Shown one piece after another: positions 22,601 through 35,070 of a stretch of 64,000 nucleotides of DNA. This DNA is from Gongronella butleri. Its lineage: Eukaryota; Mucoromycota; Mucoromycetes; Mucorales; Cunninghamellaceae. Within the stretch, counting starts at the first letter, position 1; each line of letters opens with the position of its first letter. The position numbers and the translations under genes are program-made. The stretch lies in assembly GCA_025201375.1 (NCBI GenBank), contig JAIWZP010000069.1, positions 62,001-126,000 on the forward strand, given 5' to 3'. The notes below the pieces were generated by a model. The model worked only from the letters and a program-made list of their open reading frames with translations, did not search any database and was not told the DNA's origin.

Positions 22601-22998
22601 CCCGTGCCGGGCAAAATTGCTCACAGCTTTGCCACTTTTTTTTCATTTCACTACCGCGAGACAATGCGATAATTGTGCCTGTTTTTTTTTATTTGTGCAT
22701 AGCATGCCCCGTCGCCTGCAAGCGGTTCTGGATGCCAAAGGTGACGCCACCAAGTACTAGACCATTTGGTTCGGTAAAGAGCGCATCGCAGGCAAAATTG
22801 CTCACAGCCATTCGACAACTTGAAATCACTGTAATTCGCCATCCAATCATCCAATAAAGACGTGAGTGAGTGCATTTTGAAGCAGAAAAGATACTCTACT
22901 TGATTCAAATAAAAAAATTAGGCACAATTATCGCATTGTCTCGTGGTAGTGAAATGAAAAAAAGTGGCAAAGCTGTGAGCAATTTTGCCTGGCACGGG
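22601..22998. mobile_element. About 400-bp MITE with about 79-bp terminal inverted repeats and TA duplication
   Basis: The left terminus (22601-22679, CCCGTGCCGGGCAAAATTGC...) and right terminus (22921-22998) are inverted copies with few differences. Both ends are flanked by TA (22599-22600 and 22999-23000), as expected for Tc1/mariner-type MITEs. A third, partial copy of the terminus (GCAGGCAAAATTGCTCACAGC) lies inside at about 22788. Removing the element with one TA restores the transposase frame (ASR-Y-IATAERW). It has no coding capacity. Confidence 0.82.
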
Positions 22999-23364
22999 TA
23001 CATTGCGACTGCTGAAAGGTGGGAGATGCGCTTTCTTGCGTTTGTTTTTGGGATTGCCAAAGCAAACGCGTGGAGCTGCTACAAGGAATTCTTCGTCGCA
23101 GCAGCCGACGGCGACAAGGTCATTACAGTAGTACTGTATTCATCACGCACGGCCAATTCAAGGACAAGTTGCTTGGCGTATCATAGTGCCAATTGCTTCT
23201 CCACTATTATTGCAAAGCAGGCCCAGACCTTCTCCAATGACGCACGCCGAGCAAGGCACGTCTACCACTGGATGACTGGAACTGTAAAAAACAATCTTTT
23301 CATCACCACCAAGAAGGGCTTCTTAATAACGAAAAACAACAACACCACCACGACAGCGTTCGTA

Positions 23365-23516
23365 TAAAATTGAACGAATGAACGTTATGAAGAAGACTTC
23401 GCGAACTTTCGTAAAAAAATCGAACGAGCGTTTTGCAGACTTCGCGAACACCAGCCTTCGTACTGTACAAATGATAAAAATCGAACAAACGACGTTTTGA
23501 AGAAGTTTTCGCGAAC
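23365..23516 (+). repeat. Short tandem repeat, three degenerate units
   Basis: Three consecutive units of about 40-60 bp share AAAATCGAACGA-like starts, a GTTTTG(A)AGAAG-like middle and CTTCGCGAAC ends (23396, 23441, 23507). They lie directly after the end of the transposase relic. Confidence 0.6.
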
Positions 23517-23544
23517 AAGCAGGTCTACCATCAACTACGGTAGT

Positions 23545-25010
23545 CCAAATTTGGGACCAGATGAGCGAATTTCTCAGAAAGCGCCAGTTTCATAATAGCG
23601 TCATATCCTACAGTAGGCACACCGTAAATACAGTAACAAGGGTAAAATCAGCGCCATTATTTGGTCTCGTACGGCGACAACGGCTAAGCGCGCCCCGGTG
23701 CGCGAGTCACCTCAAATGAATCAGCGGACAAAAGCGGTGAAAGCGCTTGTGGTTTGAGGACATCGCGTCGAGTTTTCGGCGAGTTAGTTAGCCTTCAGGG
23801 ATCGTTTTGACCCAGATTTGGCCCTGAATTTATGAAAAATGCGTTTACTCACGACTGAGTGATCCGATTTGCGAAAAAACTTGGAATCATCATCAAAATT
23901 TTGGGTCGAGTATTCACTGGTCCTGATATTATGGAGCCAGATGGTCATCATGCTCATAGGAAGGAACGCGTAAAATATTATTTGGCGCTGGCGTTTCATT
24001 ACTGTAGCAAACACGAATCTCGAGATTTCTCGCGGCTGAGTAATCCGATTTGAGAACAAATTAACACCGTTGGAGAATTGGGTTTATCATCAACTGGTCC
24101 AAATTTGGGATCAGGTGAGCAAGTTTCTGAGGAAGAGCCAGTTTCATAGGCATACAGTAACAGGGGTAAAATCAGCGCCATTTTGTCTCGTACTGCGGCA
24201 GCGGCTGAGCGCCCTGACACGTGAGTCACCTCAAATGAATCAGTAGTCAAACACGGTAAAAGCGCTTGTGGTTTGGGGATATCGCTTCAAGTTTTCTGCA
24301 AGTTAGCCTTAAGGGGACATTTTGATCCTGATTTGGCCCTGATTTTATGAAAAATGCATTTTCTCAGGTTTGAGTGATCCGATTTGCGAAAAAACTTGGA
24401 ATCATCAAAGTTTCGAATCGAGTATCTATTGTTCTAAATTTGGAGCCAGATGATCGGCCTCATTGAGAGAAACGCGTAAAATATTGTTTTGCGTTGAGTT
24501 TTCACTAGCAAACGTGAATCTTAAGCTTTCTCGCGATTGAGTAATCCGATTCGGGAAAAAACTTAACACCGCTGAAGAATTGGGTTTATCATCAACTGAT
24601 TCAAATTTGGGACCAGTTGAGTGAGTTTCTGAGAAAGCGCCAGTTTCATACCATAGGCATAAATGGGGTACGATCAGCAGCAATTTGTCTCATACGGCGG
24701 CAACGGCTGAGCGCCCCGATGCGCGAGTCACCTCAAATGAATCAACGGGCAAACGCGGTAAAGGCGCTCGTAGTCTGGGGACATCGCGTCGAGTTTTCAG
24801 CGAGTTAACCTTCAGGGATCATTGTGACCCGATTTGGCCTTGATTTTATTTATGCAAAATACATTTTCTCAGGACTAAGTGATCCGATCTCTGAGAAAAC
24901 TTGGCATCGTCGGCTTTTTGTGTTCAACATCCTCCATCTCAAATATGGGACCGGATGAACAAGATTCGGAGGACGTGCCCTTCAAAAAGGGGGCAAGGTT
25001 AACTCCATTT
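23545..25010 (+). repeat. Tandem array of about 500-bp units (dispersed repeat family 2)
   Basis: Three head-to-tail units begin with CCAAATTTGGGACCAG-like sequence at 23545, 24099 and about 24602 (spacing about 554 and 503 bp). Each is preceded by ATCAACT and followed by AAGCGCCAGTTTCAT, then CACCTCAAATGAATCAGC, CATCGCGTCGAGTTTTC and a GTGATCCGATTTG module. The third unit runs on into GATGAACAAGATTCGGAGGA at about 24955. A colinear solo copy lies at 47340-47750. Minus-strand frames are partly shared between units (FRAKSGSKR..LKAN, DSFEV...SGRSA), but none is intact. Confidence 0.8.
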
Positions 25011-25332
25011 TGGTAGTGTACGCGACAACGGGCCAACGTCTCGACGTGCGAGTCATCGAAAATAAGTTCGTGATCAAAGACGATCAAAACGCTTGTGTTT
25101 TGAAGATATTATAGCGTTCAGATTTCGGCGAGTTGTTGTGCAATGGCTCTGAAAACTCGCATTTTCAATATTGGTATAGCAGGCATGATATTTGTTCGGC
25201 TCTTGCTGCCTGTTCAAATTCACAAATACGGGCCTCTGCGAGCGTGAAAAAAAATCAGTCAGCATCTTAGTGAGTGTCTGAGAAAAAGTACAAAACCACA
25301 AATTTCATCCATTCTGGATTTTTGTACACAAA

Positions 25333-25502
25333 TAAAGTATTTGGTCTGTTCATGTTTCAATCTCAGTGGACAGAGACTGACGCGTGCTATTATTTTAATG
25401 TCTGAAACATCGCGCAACATTGCACAAAAATGTGCGCATTTACCTTTTGAATATCAAAGAAGGTGCTTTTCAGCCTTGACCGGCCTGCTGCGCCTCCAGA
25501 AA
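25333..25502 (+). repeat. Direct repeat flanking the repeat block, right copy
   Basis: Partner of 19655-19835 in the same orientation. Together they bracket the 5.7-kb gene-free block. The copies are diverged, and there are no LTR hallmarks (TG...CA ends, primer-binding site) that I can see. Confidence 0.65.
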
Positions 25503-25665
25503 GAAGCAAGTCCTTGACGGACAGCATGCTCATGAGATGGTATAACAACTCGACTGGCGACGTTCATAGGAATATATTTTAAAACGAAAAGAAATGCGAA
25601 AGTGATGCGAAACATAAAAAAAAGGAACTCAGGGGCGGGCTTTTCTTGGTAAAAGTTGGTAGCGC

Positions 25666-25698
<33 letters not shown>

Positions 25699-25798
25699 GC
25701 ACACAGATTCTCCGACGGATTTACAATCGCGGCCCTTGACGGGGTTTTGAGTGTTTTTTTTTTTCTTCTCTCTAAATTTTGCAACATGGCTCATTTTT

Positions 25799-28334
25799 TT
25801 ATTTGATTCTAAAGCTGATGAAGCCTGCAATAGCGGCCATGACGGCGCCAAAGCGCAACACGACACCAATTGCATCGGAGGACGCGGCATCTGGATCGTC
25901 GTTGGCAATTGTGTCGCTTTCGCCAGATTCAAGCACATGGAACAAGATGCTGCTGAGGAATGTGACGAGAAATTGCGGCAGCACAATGTACATGTTGTGT
26001 ATGCCCAGATATACGCCGGCGGAGGCCTGCACGGCGGCGTCAGGCGAGGATCCCATGTCGCCGGCGTCTCCAGCTGAAGCGTGTTGCAAATCGTGCATCT
26101 CCACGCCACCTTCCTCGTCTGCTGCAGCAAAGAGGAGCGGACGCGCGTCACTCACAGGATGCCCATGGTGGTCAATGGCGTCGTCATCGTCCTCACTTTC
26201 GTCGCCCACCAATTGATACGTGCCTCCAGACGTACCAATGCCTGTTGCCCCGAGATTCAGCTTTGACAGTCGAGCTTGTCGTTGGTTGTACAGGGTGGAT
26301 GGAGCTGTGACGCGCTCTTGCTGCTGTTCGATCTGTGCAATTGTCTCGCCAATCAAAGAAAACGGGGCCCACATGCTGACAGCCCAGCTAACACCGCAAA
26401 TGCCGATAACCAGCGATGCGGCCAAGACGTCGTTCACGAACCACGTGCTAAGCATCGCCGCACAGAACAAAAAGTGCGATGCGGTCCAAATTTCGGGCAG
26501 CGTCAAGCACTGGTATGGTGGGACGCGCGTCGACATCTCGTTTCGCTCAGCAGACGCGCGCACAAAGATTGGCAGCAAAAACGATGACGCGAGCGACACG
26601 AGCGAATAAACCAGAAACGAGAACGACCCTGCACGCGTCGCCTGGCCAACAGCGTCGCGATGGTCGTCCAGAGGCGTCGATTTTGCATAAATCTCGGCCA
26701 CCCACGTCGTCGAGTAGAATAAAAATGGGAACCACCCAATCCACGCAAAGAATTGCACATTGCACACCTGCTGGATCGCACGTGGAAGGTGCCAGATGTT
26801 TGCCATGATGTCTTTTATCGTCTTGAGCGGATGACTCTTGTGTCTATCGAATGTCCTCGGTCAATTCCTCTTTCATAGCATTGGCATGCCTGATTTTCAT
26901 GAACTTACTGGTGCTGTCTGCTCTGGACAGCTTCCTGCACGGCGTAGCACGTAATTGCGTCGCATCCAAGAAGAACAAGCGACGCAAAGACGCAGAGCAC
27001 CTTGAGTTGCGTGTCACCAAGAAAGGGAAAGACTTTGGCCAAATCGGCGTAACCCCTAAAACGACATGAAAAATAAAAAATAATTACGCGTAAGAGCGTG
27101 CAAAATATGCCATTTCAATCGTTGACTTGCATAAAATAGCCAGCAACATTGCCCAAACCAATCATCCGCCCAGCCCATGCCGTGCCCAGCTCCTGTTGTG
27201 ATGGACTGAGTGCGTCGACAATTAGCGCGCGACACGACGCTTGCACTACAAAAAAAAAAAAGTGTCAATTCCATTTCCATCTCATTTTGCGTCGTTTTTT
27301 CTCTCTGAAATCCATTGACTTGCCGCAGTTGATGCTGAAATCTAGTACATAGATTGACAGGATACCAATGACAATTGACAAGACCTTGAACTAGCAAAAA
27401 AAAAAAAAAAAAAAAAAGGAAGAAAAAATCGTGTTAAAAATGACATTGAGCGACTGCAAAATAATGAATCTACCGTGTAAGCGTCGTCAGCGGCACTGAC
27501 AAAGATGCCAGCAATTTCCTTTGTCCATCCGATCACGAGCAGCGTCAATGCAACTAGCATGCTGCCCCCAATCATGAAAGGGCGTCGACGGCCCCATTGG
27601 GATGTGCTTCGGTCGGACAGCACCCCGACGACCGGCTGCATAATCAAACCTATTCCCCGCCAACCGAAAAAAAAACAATGAGTGATGAGGCTCATTTTCA
27701 TGCGTCTGAGCCAGCCTGTCACGCGCGCTTTTTTTTTTTTTTTTTTTTTTTTTTGCATTTACCTGATAGGGGTCCAGCAATCCATACTAAAGACATGTGT
27801 GATTTAGACAGTCCAAGCGAGAGCAAGTAGGGTGTGCCATAGGCCATTTCGACGGACCCTTTGGACGTGTAAAAACAAAAGTGAGTCGTGTGTTTTCCCA
27901 TTTTACGCTTTTGATTTGCGTCCTACATGTGAATTGAAGTCTATCCATTGAAATAAATATGAGAGATGTAACATAAAGAGTGTAACCCAGGTGAAGCATG
28001 GTTGTTTTTTGCCTTACCCAGCGAGAGAAAGAGTCAAAAGAATCACTTTTACGGCGAGTGTATTGCCGCGTATAGATGCCATTGGCGCGTCAGGCGCGGG
28101 TGACGCGTACGGTGACGTGAATGGCATTTCCAGTGGCGAGGTATCATATTCGGAGGAAGAATCGAGATCTGTATTGAGTGTGGGGATGGCCGTGCCCAAG
28201 AATTTGTCTTGGGCATCAGGGGTATGTGGGCGAAACCGCGGCGACTCGAAACCTGTGCTGCTGTGTTGGCTTGGCATGGCGCGCGCCGTGCCTGGTCGCA
28301 CTTGCTTGGTCTGTATGACGATGGACGACCTCAT
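25799..28334 (-). CDS. SLC45/Sut1-type sugar:proton symporter (GPH family)
   Basis: Eight exons (28334-28018, 27940-27927, 27858-27763, 27649-27474, 27390-27324, 27245-27131, 27055-26909, 26855-25799) join in frame to about 662 aa. Hallmarks are GLQFTWSVEMAYGTPYLL in helix 1, GLIMQPVVGVLSDRSTSQWGRRRPF (family signature), QASCRALIVD and WIGWFPFLFYSTTWV. A Ser/Pro-rich cytosolic N-terminus precedes helix 1, and a long acidic loop (DESEDDDDAIDHHGH) lies before the last helices. Relatives import sucrose, maltose or other alpha-glucosides with protons; the substrate here is unknown. Exon 2 is a 14-nt microexon. The introns leaving 27324 and 27131 appear to use GC donors (gcaagt). Confidence 0.93.
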
Positions 28335-28734
28335 ACATGTAAAAATATAATATAAAAAAAAACAGAAAATGGCCGGGAACAAAGGAAAAAAAAAGAAAAG
28401 AAAAAGATCAAGCGTTTTTTCTTGGTTGTCCTCGGGATGGCAAGGCGTGCCAAACCAAATCCAGTTTGTGTCACCAGCAAAACATCGTCCTTTCTTATTT
28501 TTTACGCCTTTTTCGCAAGTTTCCAGCTACGATGTGCGGAGAACCAAGGCAAGCCCACCTTGGCCAAGAGCCAAGAGACCCATCTTACAATCACACGCCT
28601 TCCTTGCAAAGAGTTCTCCCTCCAATGGACGCTGAATACACGGTTTGAAGAAGCCTTTTTTATTTTTGCGCGGAAAGTCGTCATGAACATGCGCAATTGC
28701 ATCGCCATGGTGTCCCCATGACGTGCTGGCGTGC

Positions 28735-28959
28735 CTAGCAGCACAAGTATTGACAGTCGTTTCTGTAGTCTGGGCAGCACCTCGAGCCCGCAGGACACGA
28801 GATGCCAAGGCATGGATCGACGAAGCAATTGACGTTGATATCGAGTTCCGGGCACGTCATTTTCGAGGCGGGGCAATCGTTTGAGCGTTTTGCCAGCTTG
28901 TCAGCGAGTGTCGAGGTCACACCCGCCACTAAAACAAGTGTCAACGTGAACAGCTTCAT
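28735..28959 (-). CDS. Small cysteine-rich secreted protein
   Basis: Intronless, 74 aa. A clear signal peptide (MKLFTLTLVLVAGVTSTLA) is followed by a short pro-segment ending in a Kex2-like dibasic site (LAKR). The mature domain of about 50 residues has ten cysteines (C in NDC, TC, NC, DPC, SC, RCC, DC, LCC). Many disulfides are expected. Such proteins in fungi include effectors, antimicrobial peptides and inhibitors, but none of these families can be assigned. The A/G-rich sequence upstream (28980-29012) may be its promoter. Confidence 0.8.
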   Translation of the reverse strand: MKLFTLTLVLVAGVTSTLADKLAKRSNDCPASKMTCPELDINVNCFVDPCLGISCPAGSRCCPDYRNDCQYLCC

Positions 28960-29802
28960 ATTGAGAGTGTATTTTAATAATCAAGAAGAAGAAGAAGAAA
29001 AGAAGAAAAAGTAAAAAAGAAGCTCCCGTCCTTTCCTACGAAAAAGCGAAAAGGGGATTCCGTCCCCCTCTCAGCAATACATGCTAGCTGATTGAAAAAA
29101 AAATTCCGTGGTATTTTTTTTTTTTTGAGTCCCCCTTGTCAGGAAAGATCACTGCTGTTTCAACAAGGAGGTCTATGGTGTAATATGCTTTAGCAAGCCA
29201 CAGCGTTCGGATATGCCTAAGATTGCACAGAATATCAAGCAAAAGTTGGCCCGATTGCGTTGCACAATGGACCCTCCGCGCCAAAAACCCCTCACCCTCT
29301 TTAAAAGAGAGGACCCAGGCTTGCCGACGGGCCCTCTTGGTCCTGTCTAGGCCACCTTGGTCTACGTAAACAATTCAAAAAGGAAGGTAGGGAGGTAGCG
29401 ATCATCGCGCGGCCAATGGCTTTATGCCGAGGCCAAAAAAGAAAAAAAAACTGAGAAAGCTGTGCGTGTCGCGCCAATTGCTTGTCCGTCATGCAGTTGA
29501 ATGAAAGCGCGGAATCGGGCATTCGAGAAAGAGCCAATGAGTCCGCGAGGAGAGATGCGGTCGCCCGCGGCAAAATAAAATAGGAAGGCGGGGCCATTTT
29601 CCGTCTTACCATCTTTTTTTCCCAGGGCGGCTGCTCAACAGGCTTCCCCCGCCGTCCGGATGCATAACATTGACCCTGACTAAAGGGCCGGCAAGAAGAA
29701 AAAGGCAGGCGGCGCGCCAATGCCTTCATTTTTGTCGCCTACTTTTTTTTTTTTTCCCTGTCTTTACCCCCCTCTTTTTCTTTTTCCCCTTGCAATTGTA
29801 CA
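28960..29802. other. Divergent intergenic region
   Basis: Lies between the secreted-peptide gene (minus) and the first aldehyde dehydrogenase (plus). A 142-codon minus frame (29301-29729) lacks any recognised domain. T- and CT-rich sequence precedes the ATG at 29803. Confidence 0.4.
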
Positions 29803-31891
29803 ATGAGTGATTTGATTGTTGACGTGACCACCTCGGCTGGCGCCACCCTGAAAGGTAAGATAAGCAAGCACACGGCCATGCTGACGTAATAATGAATTCA
29901 TTTTTTCTCGTTTTTTTTTTCTGTAGTGCAAACTGGCCTTTTCATCAACAATGAATTTGTCGCTGGCGATTACACATTTGACACGGTGAATCCGGCCACG
30001 GGCAAGGTGATTTGCAAAGTTCAAGGCGGTAAGGCGTTTGTAGAAAACGTTACAATATCCTGACAAATGAACCGCTGACGCGTCCCAATTTCTCTGTTTT
30101 TTATCTTTTTCATCTCGACTTTCAGCTGACGTGAACAAGGTGAATGCGGCTGTGGATGCTGCGGAAAAGGCATACGAGACGGTGTGGAAGCAGACGCCCG
30201 GGACGGAGCGCCAAAGGTTGATGCTCAAGCTTGCGGATCTGATTGAGCGCGACAAGGAGGAAGTGGCGCAATTGGAGACATTGGACAATGGCAAGCCTTA
30301 CGCGAATTCGCTGTTTGTGGATGTGCCGGGCATCACGGCCACGATCCGCTACTATGCGGGCTATGCTGACAAGATTCACGGCAAGACGGTGGACACAAAC
30401 TCGTTCAATTTCACTTGGCTCGAGCCCTATGGCGTCTGCTGTGGCATCCTGCCTTGGAACTTCCCGCTGACGATGCTCGGTTGGAAATTGGGCCCAGCGC
30501 TCGCCACAGGCAACGCCATGATCATCAAGACCTCCGAGCTCACACCGCTTTCGGCACTCAAGATTGCCGCATTGGCCAAGGAAGCCGGCTTTCCCCCTGG
30601 CGTTGTCCAGATCCTCTCTGGCTACGGCAAGCCAAGTAAGAAGCATGCGAAAAGCACGAGAAAAAGCAAGAGAACTACAAATAGGACGGCGTCAGAAGGC
30701 TCATTGTCTGTTTTTTTTTTTAAATTAGCTGGCGAGGCTTTGTCGCATCATATGCGCATTTCCAAAATCGCGTTCACCGGTAAGACGCGGTCAATCATTG
30801 CCGACTGCCGTTGCTCTTCAAAACTCATTGTGCCATCTTTTTGTTTTTTATTGCTTTTTCGCTTGTAGGCAGCACCTTGGTGGGTCGTCAGATCATGAAG
30901 GCTGCCGCTGATACGAACCTCAAAAAGGTCACCTTGGAATTGGGTACGTGATGGGCAAAAAAAACGGAGCATTGGCACGTAAAGCGCGATTTTTGGCTAA
31001 TGCAAGCATTTTTTTTTGTTTTTCTTTTTGTTTTCCGCGCAGGTGGTAAGAGCCCCAATATTGTATTTGCAGATTGTGAGGTCGATCAGGCGGTGCAATG
31101 GGCATTCCGAGGCATCTTTTACAACCAAGGCCAAATTTGTAAGCAAAAAAAGCGTGTTTCGTGGTTTCCGCGGCCATTGACGCGCGTTTCTCTCTCCCTC
31201 TCTCTAATCTTTCCCAGGCACGGCTGGCAGCCGCATCTATGTGCAAGAGGGTGTGTACGACCAATTTGTCAGCGGGTTGCGTGCAATGGCAACCATGGGC
31301 AAATCTGGCGATCCATTTGATATGAAGACCATGCACGGACCTGTGATTTCGCAAGGCCAATTCAACAAGGTCATGGGCTACGTGGAGAGTGGCAAGGCCG
31401 AGGGTGCGACGGTGTATTCGGGCGGCAAGCGCGTCGGCGACACGGGCTATTTTATCGAGCCGACGATTTTCACGGATCTCAAGGGTACTGAGAAGATTGT
31501 CAAGGAAGAAATCTTTGGCCCCGTCGCTGTTGTCATCAAATTCAAGGACGAGGACGATGTGGTCAAGCTTGCCAATGACACAGTCTATGGTCTTGCCGCT
31601 GCCGTCCACACGCGCGACATTGAGCGTGCATTGCGCGTCGCAAAAAACCTACAGGCTGGCACTGTCTGTAAGTCCGGCATCCCCCGTCGTGTCCCAATTC
31701 CTTGATAAATTATGTCACTCACTTTTTTTTTATTTTTTTTCTCAGGGATCAACCAATACAATGTCATTGAGAATGTGACACCCTTTGGTGGCTACAAGAT
31801 GAGCGGCATTGGCCGTGAATTGGGTGAAGCTGGCTTGGAGAGCTACTTGCAAAGCAAGTCTGTCAAAGTCAATATGGGTCCCAAGCTGTGA
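29803..31891 (+). CDS. NAD(P)-dependent aldehyde dehydrogenase, copy 1
   Basis: About 500 aa in nine or so exons; it oxidises aldehydes to acids. Start [13 protein letters not shown]; the conserved part begins [10 protein letters not shown]. Motifs: [21 protein letters not shown] (coenzyme fold), [23 protein letters not shown] (glycine loop), LELGGKSPN (general base Glu) and GQICTAGSR (catalytic Cys, spanning an exon junction near 31139/31219). EEIFGPV and the C-terminal [14 protein letters not shown] follow. No mitochondrial presequence is evident, so a cytosolic ALDH like yeast Ald6 or fungal AldA is most likely. It is a head-to-tail duplicate of the gene at 32740, sharing intron positions and the N-terminal DLIV and [12 protein letters not shown] segments. 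A polyadenylation-like AATAAA lies just downstream (about 31940). Confidence 0.95.
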
Positions 31892-32739
31892 TTCTATATG
31901 CAATTGTTTCCATTTCAATGGTTGTCATTTGTCAAACACAATAAAATGTACGAACTTTTTGTATCAAATTCTTGGAACCAAAAAAAAAAAAAATAATACG
32001 CGCGACTCGCCTGAGAAAAAAAAAGACATGCGCACTTGCAATTGTGCAGGTTGTGGGGCTCGGATCACCTGTTTTCATACCTGTTTGATCTGCATCCAGG
32101 TCCCAGGACTAGTCAATTGGTGCGCGTCTTACTTAGCAAGTGCGCGTTCGGGCCGCACGGCACCATTAATTGCCGGGCAATGGACTCAGCAGGCGCTAGC
32201 GATGGCTCAGATGCGTAGCGCAGCGTGACATTCCAATGTCGCATTCTATCGGGAAGGCGACACCACGTCACTGCCAAGGAGAGTGATGTACTTTGGCGCG
32301 CCTTATGCCAAAAAGTGCAAACCCTCGAGCCAATGGTTGTCCATCGTCCCCCCCCCCCATGCTGACCTTTGGCAGATCCTAGTCCCTTGTTTTTTTTTAT
32401 GCATGATCATTTGATCGCGTTACTCTTTGTGCGAGTTTCCTGTTCATTGGTGTGTGAAAGAAAAAAAAAATAGGTAAGGGCAGAAAAAGGTTATTTTCAT
32501 GAAATTGGTCTGGTCGTGAGGCTCCGAAGGGGAATTTTTCGTAAACAAAATGCACTAAAAAAACAGATCAAAACCTAATTGACTCTCAAAATGCAGTACA
32601 GGATGAGCCCACGGCGTGTAACAACAAGGAGCCACGATTCAGAGCATGAATCGCTTATAAATGCATGTCTTCTTTGTCAATTCATTTCTCCCACACGTTT
32701 TTTTTTTTTTGCCAAGCAATTGCAACGTACCGAACAAGA
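31892..32739. other. Intergenic between the duplicated aldehyde dehydrogenases
   Basis: Contains an AATAAA-like signal near 31940, an A run at 31981-31993 and a C run near 32350. The promoter of copy 2 follows. No gene was recognised in the 32040-32230 stretch, although frames are open. Confidence 0.5.
32656..32661 (+). promoter_or_regulatory. TATA box of aldehyde dehydrogenase copy 2
   Basis: TATAAA (tcgcTTATAAATGC) lies 79 bp before the ATG at 32740 and is followed by a T run (32699-32710). A matching TATA box was not seen before copy 1, which hints at different regulation. Confidence 0.5.
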
Positions 32740-34897
<2,158 letters not shown>

Positions 34898-35070
34898 AAA
34901 CAAATTTGGTTGAAAAAGGAATTAAAAAAGAGTGTTTCCGCTTATTTTCCAGTCGTATTGCCACATGGATTTGCTGCATTTGAGATTTTAAACGTTGAGT
35001 GTTGAATCTAATATCTACTGTATCATAGCGGTACACACAATGGATTGATTCCAGGCTCTTTCGTTCAAAT

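Larger units (their letters stand above)
21245..23370 (+). pseudogene. Decayed PiggyBac-like (DDE_Tnp_1_7-type) transposase, interrupted by two insertions
   Basis: The left part (about 21325-21486) reads GHRVMAVSYRDKKTKALVA, then TGTRAFYEND and VEIQCPAVFSDGV. After a frameshift near 21487 it reads EDHKSAVDIANNRRDNLLRSY up to about 21556. The right part resumes after two insertions at about 22584 with HDAS, and from 22999 reads YIATAERWEMRFLAF followed by FGIAKANAWSCYKEF. This order matches the end of PiggyBac-class catalytic domains: a D-K-K strand, a CP...DY segment, VD(I/L)A(D/N) with the last acidic residue, then the W-x-x-R helix and the NAxxxYK helix. It carries a frameshift and stops and is broken by the elements at 21567-22570 and 22601-22998. 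No N-terminal half was found. Family assignment is from motif memory. Confidence 0.65.

Noticed and set aside
23545..25010. CRISPR-like array
   Set aside because: Units are about 500 bp and diverged, without short identical repeats and unique spacers; the genome is eukaryotic.
19655..25502. LTR retrotransposon bounded by the direct repeats
   Set aside because: The repeats are short and diverged, lack TG...CA ends, and no gag, reverse transcriptase or integrase motif was seen between them.
29301..29729. 142-codon minus-strand frame upstream of aldehyde dehydrogenase 1
   Set aside because: No domain, no T-rich leader, arginine/serine-rich composition typical of chance frames.
32040..32230. 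Possible tRNA or small gene between the aldehyde dehydrogenases
   Set aside because: No cloverleaf with T-loop GGTTC-like and acceptor pairing was found, and the open frame has no domain.
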